Positions 38,801 to 43,529 of a stretch of 64,000 nt of DNA are shown in pieces. Both the position numbers and the translations under genes were made by a program. The notes beneath the pieces are model-generated. The model had not been told where the DNA came from. It saw only the letters and a program-made list of their open reading frames with translations, and did no database searches. Location of the stretch: positions 29,974,480-30,038,479 of the forward strand of contig JALIGW010000005.1 of the NCBI GenBank assembly GCA_023053685.1. Direction: 5' to 3'. Source of the stretch: Diadophis punctatus similis (taxonomy: Eukaryota; Chordata; Lepidosauria; Squamata; Dipsadidae). Positions within the stretch are counted from its first letter, which is position 1. Each line of letters begins with the position of its first letter.

Positions 38801-40652
38801 TCATTGCCAGAATTCTGGAAATTCTTTAAATAAAAGTACTGAAATTATATATGTTTTAAAGAAAACTGAAAAGATACGGATCTAGTTCCCAAACTCTACA
38901 ACTCCAAACCTATCAAGTAATTGCTTAATTAAGCTTTTATTAAAATTAAATAGGAACTCAGTATAATTAAAGCTGTTGTGCACAGGCATTCCTGGAAAAT
39001 TGGTATTTGTGTGTGTGAAGTGACAAAATTCATATCATGATGCAAATATCACAACTTACATATCGTGTCAGATGTTGGGATACTATGCAACAGTGGTATT
39101 TGCATTATGAAATCACAATATGCATGTCATTTTTACATAAACTCAGTTTGTTATGGATGGCACAATATGTTTAGAACTGAATGTTGTATTTATAAAGCTA
39201 TCATTAACTTGATTTATATTCCAGTGTGCTTCCACAGTTTTTCTACCTCTGAACTCAAAGATGTGCTATTGTTAACAAGCAATTACTGCATGCCAGTCTT
39301 GTTAAATTAGCAATTGTATTTACTTTCTAGAATCAATTTATAGGTAAGTCACTTATTATCTATTGCAACAAAACTATTATGTCTTTTACAGCAGTCCAAA
39401 GACATAAAGAGGGCACCAGATTAAGAAAGCTAAATTAAAGACTTCACATTTGTTATAGTGTAGGCTGCCTTCAAATAGAGAACATCAAGATGAGTCTCTA
39501 CTTGACTCTCTATTACATCTGAGCTTACATTGTAATAAATGTATTACTATTACATTAAATCATATGCGTCCAACTTTTTGGCTTGCCTTAGCCACATTGG
39601 GTAAAGAGGAATTATCTTGGGATGCAAGTAAAATATTTTCATAGTTAATATTTATAAATAAAAAACTTATTTATTTTTTTTACCAACTTGCATGCAGCCC
39701 CTGGACTGTGGGTTGGACATGCCTGCCTTGAATCATAAAAGTCTAACAAAACCAATGAGTTATTTCATTTCCAGGAAGCGCTAAAAAGCCCATAAAATCC
39801 AGGCTGTTAGTTCAGTATTTCTCACCTCAGCAAGTTTAAGTGGTATGGACTTCAAACTCCCAGAATTTCCCAGCCAGCAGCATTCTACTTGGTGAATTCT
39901 GAGAGTTTGAAGTCCATACATCTTAAAGTTGCTGAGGTTGAGAAACAAATTTCAGTTACAGGTAGTCATTGAATTATGACCACAATTGAGCCCAAAATTT
40001 ATGTTGCTAAGTGAAAAAAATGTGTTAAGCGAGTTTGCTCCATTTTACGACTTTTCTTGCCAGAGACAGTTGTTAAGTGAATCACTGCATTTGTTTAGTA
40101 ACCCAGTTGTTAAGTGAATCTGGATTTCCCATTGACTTTGCTTGTCAGAAGGTCGCAAAAGCTGATCACATGACACCAGGATACTGCAGCCATCATAAAT
40201 ATGAACCAGTTGCCAAGCATCTGAATTTTGATCACGTGACTATGGGGATGCTGCAATGGTTGTAAGTGTAAAAAAACGGTCACAAGCCACTGTTTTCAGA
40301 GCCGTTGTAACTTTGAACAGTCACTAAATGAGCTGTTGTAAGTCGGGCGACTACCTGTACATGGTCAGTTACAAAAAAAAACCCTCTGCTAGTGCTATTG
40401 CCTCCATTTAGTGCGCCTGCGCGTTTTGATCCGCGAACTGTCCAGGTGCCGCTGTCCAGTTTAGCTTACCAGATACCCGTAGAGATCCCCGGGACGCTGG
40501 TAGAACATGGTGTTGAGTACTTCCTCCAAGCGCTGTGGTACTTCGTTGCTCCGGTAATACTCTGCAGCCTGGTGTTTGAGATCCATGATAGAAAACCGTC
40601 GATCCGGCTCCGATGGCCGTCTCCTCCCCGTGTAAGTTTCCCGGCGCGCCAT
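10190..40652 (-). CDS. ENO4: ENO4 (enolase 4), 14-exon gene, complete coding span
   Basis: Enolase 4 is the divergent enolase of the sperm flagellum principal piece in mammals, needed there for normal sperm motility (established knowledge). Fourteen coding exons on the minus strand, each with AG/GT borders, join in frame to 1905 bases: 634 residues plus stop, close to the mammalian length of roughly 630. Order: N-terminal helix (residues 1-61), enolase N-domain (62-168), Lys/Pro-rich linker (169-215), TIM-barrel part one (215-314), charged linker (315-356), barrel part two (357-582), acidic tail (583-634). Of the classical Mg2+ ligands, Asp246 (yeast numbering) is Asn403 here and Glu295 is Ile448, while Asp320 is kept as Asp476. 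Lys345 is kept as Lys501 and Lys396 as Lys552. The His373-Arg374 pair of the SHRSGETED motif is missing. Mammalian ENO4 shows similar changes, so this is family character and not decay. Glycolytic activity is doubtful from sequence. Confidence 0.95.
11420..11537 (-). CDS. ENO4: ENO4 exon 13 (residues 543-582)
   Basis: Acceptor ATTTGTCTTAG, donor CTTT|GTAAGA, 118 bases, ending after one base of a codon. It encodes [20 protein letters not shown] followed by [13 protein letters not shown], the strongly conserved C-terminal enolase signature (canonical [25 protein letters not shown]). Lys552 equals catalytic Lys396. Confidence 0.96.
12430..12497 (-). CDS. ENO4: ENO4 exon 12 (residues 520-542)
   Basis: Sixty-eight-base exon, acceptor TTCAATACAG, donor TTG|GTATGT. 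It encodes [20 protein letters not shown] plus DL, matching the ENO4 counterpart of the canonical SHRSGETED segment; the catalytic His-Arg pair is absent. Confidence 0.93.
12589..13087 (+). mobile_element. GC-rich hAT-like MITE, copy 1
   Basis: Begins CAGTGAAGGTTAACCTTTT with an ending resembling its complement. Perfect 8-bp duplication TCTTATGG at 12581-12588 and 13088-13095. The interior is CpG-rich with alternating purine-pyrimidine runs. In ENO4 intron 11. Long frames in it are not genes. Confidence 0.85.
13904..14099 (-). CDS. ENO4: ENO4 exon 11 (residues 455-520)
   Basis: Acceptor TATCTTTCCAG, donor GATG|GTGAGG, 196 bases, ending after one base of a Gly codon. It encodes [16 protein letters not shown] and [20 protein letters not shown]. 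Asp476 (in AED) corresponds to the third metal ligand and Lys501 (in VIKHIN) to catalytic Lys345. The acceptor is preceded by the pentamer tail of a LINE, noted separately. Confidence 0.95.
14120..14200 (-). mobile_element. LINE 3' end with pentamer tail abutting ENO4 exon 11
   Basis: Minus-strand reading gives GCAATCACACTTGCCCAATA then AAAGAATATTCTATTCTG and TTCTG pentamers, the end of the same LINE family. The tail ends about 20 bases upstream of the exon 11 acceptor. Confidence 0.7.
14610..15246 (+). mobile_element. TA-flanked inverted-repeat transposon, subtype B copy 1
   Basis: Has the same terminal CCGTATTTTTTGGAG and TA flanks as subtype A, but a different interior: two or three imperfect repeats of a roughly 130-base unit (with CTAGCCCTAACCAGGTGCTA and CTTTCATTGTTA). 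The right end has two TGCGTCTTCTACTCC motifs in tandem. No ORF. Lies in ENO4 intron 10. Confidence 0.85.
16310..16510 (+). mobile_element. tRNA-derived SINE in ENO4 intron 10
   Basis: Begins GGTGGTGACCTAGAAACTAG and continues GTTCTAGTTCCACCCTAGGC (B-box-like) and ATCTTACAGGGCTGTTATGG. A different SINE from the Sauria type. A reverse copy is at 6675-6810 and a related copy at 35341-35535. Confidence 0.65.
16869..16994 (-). CDS. ENO4: ENO4 exon 10 (residues 413-454)
   Basis: Acceptor TTACACTCTAG, donor GAG|GTAAGT, 126 bases, phase 0. It encodes [20 protein letters not shown] followed by the [12 protein letters not shown] segment. LIDP replaces canonical IEDP, removing the second metal ligand (Ile448). 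The exon has no ATG near its start and was found by translating the splice-bounded segment. Confidence 0.95.
17116..17701 (+). mobile_element. GC-rich hAT-like MITE, copy 2
   Basis: Interior colinear with 12589 (GGTGCCAAAAGCACACAC, CCGGAAACGG, GGGGCCAGCAGAAAATCAG). Flanks GTCTAATA and GTCTAGTA match at 7 of 8. In ENO4 intron 9. Confidence 0.78.
17836..18003 (-). CDS. ENO4: ENO4 exon 9 (residues 357-412)
   Basis: Acceptor TTATTCACAG, donor TAT|GTAAGT, 168 bases, phase 0. It encodes [19 protein letters not shown], then [20 protein letters not shown]. The GINCAAHE segment is the counterpart of canonical GMDVAASE; the first Mg2+ ligand Asp is Asn403 here. Confidence 0.95.
18172..18326 (+). mobile_element. 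Short hAT-like MITE
   Basis: CAGCGGTGGGTT to AACCCACTACTG inverted ends; flanks GCTCAAAC and GGTCAAAC match at 7 of 8. CpG-rich centre with CGCGCGCG-like blocks. In ENO4 intron 8. Confidence 0.8.
18615..18674 (-). CDS. ENO4: ENO4 exon 8 (residues 337-356, linker)
   Basis: Sixty-base exon with acceptor TTGCAACAG and donor CCG|GTAAGG, phase 0. It encodes [20 protein letters not shown], a charged linker placed where mammalian ENO4 has a Lys/Gly-rich insert before MSHLGCL. Support comes from position, splice sites and frame more than from similarity, so this exon is less certain than its neighbours. Skipping it would keep the frame. Confidence 0.72.
18774..19170 (+). mobile_element. Mariner-like palindromic MITE
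   Basis: Starts CAGGTAGTCCTTGACTTACG and ends with its complement, flanked by TA. Internal TTTTGATCACATGACCATGG. No ORF. In ENO4 intron 7. Second and third copies are at 39959 and 47160. Confidence 0.85.
19650..20643 (-). mobile_element. TA-flanked inverted-repeat transposon, subtype A copy 2
   Basis: Ends CCGTATTTTTCGGAG and CTCCGAAAAATACGG, flanked by TA. Orientation is opposite to the copy at 25184. The left end shows the GTATAAGACGCACC motif twice in tandem. It contains a tRNA-like segment near 20240-20330 (as reverse complement). It is non-autonomous and lies in ENO4 intron 7. The flanks GTGATATA and TATATCAC extend the inverted symmetry by six bases beyond the TA. Confidence 0.85.
20845..20948 (+). 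repeat. TTTA/TTCA tetranucleotide microsatellite
   Basis: About eight TTTA units turning into about sixteen TTCA units, in ENO4 intron 7 shortly downstream of the exon 7 donor. Confidence 0.95.
21000..21065 (-). CDS. ENO4: ENO4 exon 7 (residues 315-336)
   Basis: Micro-exon of 66 bases with acceptor TTATTATGCAG and donor GAA|GTAAGT, phase 0. It encodes [20 protein letters not shown] plus KE, matching the mammalian helix MLMEMQKHINKIIEM. It is too short for simple ORF calling. A TTCA/TTTA microsatellite lies 52 bases downstream of its donor. Confidence 0.88.
22306..22437 (-). CDS. ENO4: ENO4 exon 6 (residues 271-314)
   Basis: Acceptor CTTCCCCATTTAG, 132 bases, phase 0. It encodes [20 protein letters not shown] followed by [12 protein letters not shown], equal to the enolase segment VLPVPAFNVINGGSHAGNK and LAMQEFMILP. 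The catalytic Glu of canonical MQEFM is changed to the KEV form typical of ENO4. The donor CAA|GTACTG is weak but is the only one that keeps both the alignment and the frame. Confidence 0.9.
22960..23587 (+). mobile_element. TA-flanked inverted-repeat transposon, subtype B copy 2
   Basis: CCGTATTTTTCGGAG at the left, CCGAAAAATACGG at the right, TA on both sides. The interior is closely similar to the copy at 14610, including the internal repeats and the right-end tandem motif. Lies in ENO4 intron 5. Confidence 0.87.
23732..23965 (+). mobile_element. hAT-like MITE with intact 8-bp target duplication
   Basis: Inverted ends CAGGGGTGAAATTCAA and TGAATTTCAACCCTG. Target duplication AATGGGTT is perfect at 23724-23731 and 23966-23973. 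Non-coding. In ENO4 intron 5. Confidence 0.88.
25184..26177 (+). mobile_element. TA-flanked inverted-repeat transposon, subtype A copy 3
   Basis: Begins CTGTATTTTTCGGAG and ends CTCCGAAAAATACGG, with TA at 25182-25183 and 26178-26179. It is nearly colinear in reverse with the copy at 19650. The right end carries a tandem pair of TGCGTCTTATACT motifs. It contains a tRNA-like segment at 25503-25575. It is inserted in a LINE 3' end in ENO4 intron 5. Confidence 0.87.
25503..25575 (+). repeat. tRNA-like module inside subtype A transposon
   Basis: The segment contains TGGCCTAGAGG, a good match to a polymerase III A box, and about 40 bases later GTTCTATCC, one mismatch from a B box. It looks tRNA-derived, but the stems do not fold cleanly by eye. 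The same module occurs in reverse at about 20245-20320. Confidence 0.5.
26286..26396 (+). repeat. ATTATTACCTCATA tandem repeat
   Basis: Imperfect units of ATTATTATTACCTCATA, some inverted (TGAGGTAATAAT), directly after the LINE tail. A related block is at 24690-24740. Confidence 0.8.
26758..26927 (-). CDS. ENO4: ENO4 exon 5 (residues 214-270)
   Basis: Acceptor TGTTTTTAG, donor CAG|GTACTT, 170 bases, ending in phase 0. It encodes [36 protein letters not shown] and [11 protein letters not shown], closely matching the mammalian ENO4 block at the start of the barrel (canonical counterpart NAILGVSLAVCKA and PLYRHIADL). Confidence 0.95.
26960..28500. other. ENO4 intron 4, no repeat recognised
   Basis: AT-rich unique-looking intron sequence with short incidental frames only. 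Confidence 0.6.
28531..28667 (-). CDS. ENO4: ENO4 exon 4 (residues 168-214, linker)
   Basis: Acceptor TTTTATTGCAG, donor GTTAGA, 137 bases. Codes for [20 protein letters not shown], then a Pro/Ala stretch and GKKKPNKAG. This is the Lys/Pro-rich linker that in mammals carries a long proline run; here the proline run is much shorter. The split Ser and Gly codons at its ends fit exons 3 and 5 exactly. Confidence 0.88.
28700..30300. other. ENO4 intron 3 left part, no feature recognised
   Basis: No splice-bounded coding segment beyond exon 4 was found. Frames at 29551-29814 and 29887-30126 lack coding signs. Confidence 0.55.
30325..30580 (+). mobile_element. Sauria-type SINE in ENO4 intron 3
   Basis: Contains GAGCTGAGATAGCGCAGTGG, B box GTTCGAATCTC, the same core, and a tail of GCTATTGC repeats. 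Antisense to ENO4. Confidence 0.88.
30785..31195 (-). mobile_element. CR1-type LINE fragment
   Basis: Minus-strand peptide [20 protein letters not shown] and [19 protein letters not shown] matches the CR1 element at 60953-63100. 5'-truncated, in ENO4 intron 3. Confidence 0.85.
31823..32013 (-). CDS. ENO4: ENO4 exon 3 (residues 105-168)
   Basis: Acceptor TTGCACAG, donor AG|GTAAGT, 191 bases, ending after two bases of a Ser codon. It contains [20 protein letters not shown] and IDELL, matching the ENO4 helical N-domain (the mammalian counterpart has VQWVN, GMAPSDQ and LLR). The start [12 protein letters not shown] replaces the canonical substrate loop. Confidence 0.93.
32390..32812 (+). mobile_element. 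LINE 3' end (C-terminal ORF2 tail and 3' UTR)
   Basis: Open frame to 32667 with [20 protein letters not shown] and [17 protein letters not shown], the usual C-terminal domain of CR1/L2-clade ORF2 proteins, stop, then 3' UTR with GTGCATAAGCGCACCATTGT, ending in AAATAAAATAAAAAT. The same 3' UTR recurs at 36713-36865. It is 5'-truncated and inserted inside a hAT-like MITE. Lies in ENO4 intron 2. Confidence 0.75.
33397..34075 (+). mobile_element. hAT-like MITE with intact 8-bp target duplication
   Basis: Ends CAGGGACGGGTTCC and GGAACCCACCACTG; duplication GTTAAGAT is perfect at 33389-33396 and 34076-34083. Contains repeated GTGGGCGTGGCTTGCCGG-like units and a GC-rich right part. In ENO4 intron 2, 182 bases from the exon 2 donor. 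Confidence 0.88.
34258..34386 (-). CDS. ENO4: ENO4 exon 2 (residues 62-104)
   Basis: Acceptor CTTCTAG, donor GTATGA, 129 bases, phase 0 at both ends. It encodes [17 protein letters not shown] followed by [14 protein letters not shown], which aligns with the enolase start LDSRGNPTVEV. The catalytic SGASTG loop that follows in canonical enolases is absent. Confidence 0.95.
35341..35535 (+). mobile_element. tRNA-derived SINE with BovB-like tail
   Basis: GGTGAAGTGGTTAAGGCACC head, then GCAGGCAATGGCAAACTAC and AGGTCTTGTCTGGACAGTTG, a tail like those of BovB-dependent SINEs. In ENO4 intron 1. Confidence 0.65.
35830..36259 (-). mobile_element. GC-rich hAT-like MITE, copy 3
   Basis: The right end GGTTAGCCATCACTG is the complement of a CAGTGATGGCTAACC terminus. 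GCGCACATGCGCATGTGCGG-type blocks inside. The left end is not clear and no duplication was found. Confidence 0.65.
36713..36865 (+). mobile_element. LINE 3' UTR fragment, second copy
   Basis: Contains GTGCATAAGCGCACAATTGT through ATCTTGTACATGTTTGACAA and an AAAT tail; colinear with 32666-32800. No coding part remains. Lies in ENO4 intron 1. Confidence 0.75.
37850..38050 (-). other. Unassigned open segment in ENO4 intron 1
   Basis: Minus-strand frame of 65 codons with [20 protein letters not shown] and [19 protein letters not shown], followed by a possible donor CAAG|GTAACC near 37900. It looks more protein-like than neighbouring frames, but I do not recognise it and it is not part of the ENO4 alignment. 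It could be a retrocopy or transposon piece, or chance. Confidence 0.3.
39832..39952 (+). mobile_element. Short palindromic hAT-like MITE, copy in ENO4 intron 1
   Basis: GGACTTCAAACTCCCAGAAT opposed to ATTCTGAGAGTTTGAAGTCC; near-perfect foldback of about 50 bases per arm. Next to the mariner-like MITE at 39959. Confidence 0.7.
39959..40357 (+). mobile_element. Mariner-like palindromic MITE in ENO4 intron 1
   Basis: CAGGTAGTCATTGAATTATG to CGACTACCTG, TA-flanked. Same family as 18774. It ends 112 bases from the ENO4 exon 1 donor. Confidence 0.85.
40470..40652 (-). CDS. ENO4: ENO4 exon 1 (residues 1-61)
   Basis: Begins at an ATG with A at -3 and G at +4 (strong Kozak) and ends at a GTAAGC donor (40469-40468), phase 0. 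The diagnostic stretch is [20 protein letters not shown] followed by the FYQRP and LYGYL segment, matching the ENO4-specific N-terminal helix. A second ATG at codon 23 (40586-40584) also has A at -3 and G at +4, so translation could start there; the first 22 residues are Arg-rich and poorly conserved. The exon lies in a CpG-rich stretch, as expected for a promoter-proximal exon. Confidence 0.93.
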
Positions 40653-40665
40653 GATCCCCGCGACC

Positions 40666-40678
40666 GTCGCTAGGAAAC
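40666..40678 (+). promoter_or_regulatory. RFX-type X-box candidate at the ENO4 5' end
   Basis: GTCGCTAGGAAAC differs at two positions from the X-box form GTTGCTAGGCAAC bound by RFX factors, which drive ciliary and spermatogenic genes. It lies 13 bases upstream of the ENO4 start codon in CpG-rich DNA. The position suits a flagellar gene; binding is inferred. Confidence 0.4.
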
Positions 40679-41084
40679 GGGAACGCTCTCCTGCCTGGCC
40701 CCGAGATTTCCAAAGTCTCGCGAAATCGTCTCCTCGGTCGGCGAAGTCAGCTGCTTTGCTTCAGCCTCAGCGTCCCACTGTGTGGCTGAGAGCGAGCTAG
40801 GTTAGAATTGAATGGACTTTATACCTTGGGAGAGACGTGACCGGCTCTGCACAGCAATAGGATGCGTTGATATCTGTAGAAAAGTAAAGCGTAGCTGGAA
40901 GAAGGAATGACTGCACCATAAGGGACCCCATCAGCTGCTTTTGATGGTTCCTAGTCTTCAAGGAAGGTGTCTCTCCTGCTTTTATGCCCGGATAGAGAGG
41001 GAGCTATTTTCACACCTCATGCTTATCCTTAACATAATCATGGTTTATTCACATGTCTGGGTTGGCATAACACAGTGGATCCAT

Positions 41085-41345
41085 ATACTAACCACCTGGT
41101 TTGGATACAGTCCAGTCTTTTCTTAAAAACCTCCAGTGATGAAGCAGCCACAACTTTTGAAAGGCAATCTGTTAGGAAGTTTCTCCTTAATTTCAGGTTA
41201 AAGTTCCTAATAGTGAGAACAATTAACCAGTGGACTGGACAGCCACTTGTCTGAAAAGGTATAGGGTCTCCTGCTTGAGCAGGGGGTTGGACTAAAAGAC
41301 CTCCAAGGTCCCTTCCAGCCCTATTCTGAGTTGGAAATTGAGGCT
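41085..41345 (+). mobile_element. CR1 3' end fragment near the ENO4 5' side
   Basis: Contains AACCTCCAGTGATGAAGCA, then GAGCAGGGGGTTGGACTAAA and CCAAGGTCCCTTCCAGCCCT, the CR1 C-terminal and 3' UTR region. It is partly rearranged, so strand is assigned from its 3' half. It lies about 430 bases upstream of ENO4 exon 1. Confidence 0.65.
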
Positions 41346-42187
41346 GTCCCTGCTGCTGGGGACAGTTTCTCAGCATGCATTGCTTGCCTTAGATGTGACT
41401 GATCATTTTCAACCAAAATGACTAAGAGTAAGGACTAGGCTTGGTGGGGATTTACATTTTATAAACCAGATCATGGTTTATAATCTGGTTTACTTGATGG
41501 GGACTTTTTTATTTTTTGCAAACAACATTGAATGTTAGAGTTTCGATGGGGAAGAACTCTGCTTAAAAATATGAAGACAAGAATCTGGAAGAGACAATTG
41601 TAGTAAATGTTACAAAATGTTTATAGTGTAGTGAAAAGTTGTATAGGGTCTCCTGTAGTGAAAAGTTGTTTAGATGATTCATGAGCTAAAATAGCTTACA
41701 CTGAATTAATGTGATTCATTCTGGAAATGTGATAAAATCACTGAATATTCTGAGTTTCGTAATTTTGCATAAATCAACTGTTTCTATCACTTAACTGGAA
41801 AATAGAATAGAGGTTTGAATATTGTTGAAATCTGAAACTTTGGATATGTTGCTAAGAGCAACAAAAGTTTACAGCAACAAACTAGTTGAAATACAGCTTA
41901 TCATTATTCAGTAATTATTGGGGGGGGGGGAATCAGCATTTCCATCTATTAAAATTGTGAAAGGTTTTATAAAGCACCTGTGTGAAATAAAGAAAAAAGT
42001 ACAAAGGGACTTGACAAGATACAGGAAACACATTTTTCTTCTCTAAATGGCAGTCTATTATTTTGTCTCCAAGGAATCATGTGTTCCATTGTACCTCCAG
42101 GTGCTGTGTTACCAGCTCTAGGTTATGTGATGGTGTTCAAAACTTTCAGTGCCAGTGTAGTGGTCCACACAAAGGGGACCACTTATG

Positions 42188-42724
42188 TCTAAAATTATCA
42201 TAGAATGGCATAAAAAGAGTGGATTGTTGCCTACTGCCTTAGGCAATAAAGCATATTCTATAAATCAGTGTGTTCAAAACCCCTAATGGCTTAAGTGATA
42301 TGTCAAACAAGTCAGCAGCTTCTCTGCTTTCCCTAGAGGGTGGAACTCTTTGCCTTCCTGCCCCAATCTGGAAGATAGTGAGTAAGAGGTAGCAGATGCT
42401 GCTTCAATAGAATTGGTCTTTCCTCATGCTTATTCTTTTGACACCTCCCCAGAACACCTTCCTTCCTTCCTTCTCTGCAAACAGAGGAAGTGAGCTGGTA
42501 AAGGCAAGGGATGAGATATTAAGGAGTGGTTCTTACAGGACTCACTCTTCTACCTGTATAATGTTTCATTTTAAACCTCTCTCCCCTCCTATTTAGTTTT
42601 CTGGCTCCAACACTAACAACTTAGAAGTTTAGAATATTCCATTCTTGCTGAGCTCTTTAAATTCCTCTCCTCTTCTTCTTCTTATATCTAAAATTATCAT
42701 AGAATGGCATAAAAAGAGTGGATT
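42188..42724 (+). repeat. 38-bp direct repeat pair
   Basis: Identical 38-base copies starting TCTAAAATTATCATAGAATG at 42188-42225 and 42687-42724, with weaker similarity continuing a few bases upstream. The 461 bases between show no ORF. Confidence 0.85.
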
Positions 42725-43482
42725 ATATTACTAACTAGTCTAAGATTTATTAGCCCTTGTCCCCATCAAGAATATCTTATATTTTATCACGATGTATTTC
42801 TCATTCTTATAAACCTTTATTTATTTAGAACATTTATATAACCGCCCAGGTCATTCAGTGACTCGGGGTAGCTTACAGAAGTAAAACCCCAAATACAAAA
42901 CCCAATAAATATTTCCTTTCATAAAACTCTTTCTATCTTTTAGATTTATATTTCAAACTTTATTGCTGTATTTCTACATTACGGTAAATTATACATAACA
43001 ACAAAGTATAGAGCATAACTTTTTCATTTGAAAATGGCTGTTATAAAGTGTAGTAAAACATTACTGTTATTACAACTAAGCATGTTATCTTGAGCAACAT
43101 AATCTTAGCTAGTTTAACCATTTCTTGCTATAAAATGCAAAGGAAAAGGTCTTAGAAAAATTCAGGGTTAAAAGTATTTATGAAGCTGGCATATATTAAC
43201 AAGTACTGTTTAAATTGGTCTTCTGTATATAAAGTATGTATTATAGAAAGCTTTGGCACAGTTTAGTTAAGACCTTTTTATTTTTACACACAAATTGCGT
43301 GCTGATTTTCAAGACTTTTAAAAGGTTGGTTATGATCTTTATTGTCTGAAATTTTCTGGCAAATACCTTTTTAGGATCAAAAAAAGACTCTTTGAACAAC
43401 GAAATTGCTAAAGATTACCATGCTGAAAGGAAGACAGATTACAGTTTGCAAAATGTCTACAAAGGATAAAGCAGCCAAAAGT

Positions 43483-43483
<1 letters not shown>

Positions 43484-43524
<41 letters not shown>
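43484..43524 (+). repeat. CT dinucleotide microsatellite
   Basis: About 20 CT units, followed by GGGAGGGAGGGAGAGA. No gene nearby. Confidence 0.95.
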
Positions 43525-43526
<2 letters not shown>

Positions 43527-43529
43527 GAG

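Larger units (their letters stand above)
40385..40815. promoter_or_regulatory. CpG-rich ENO4 promoter and first-exon region
   Basis: CpG-dense stretch covering exon 1 and about 160 bases upstream, contrasting with AT-rich surroundings. It contains CGCGCC, CGATCCGG, CTCGCGAAATCG and TCGGCG-type clusters. No TATA box is evident. A divergent transcript to the right is possible but no exon was recognised. Confidence 0.6.
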
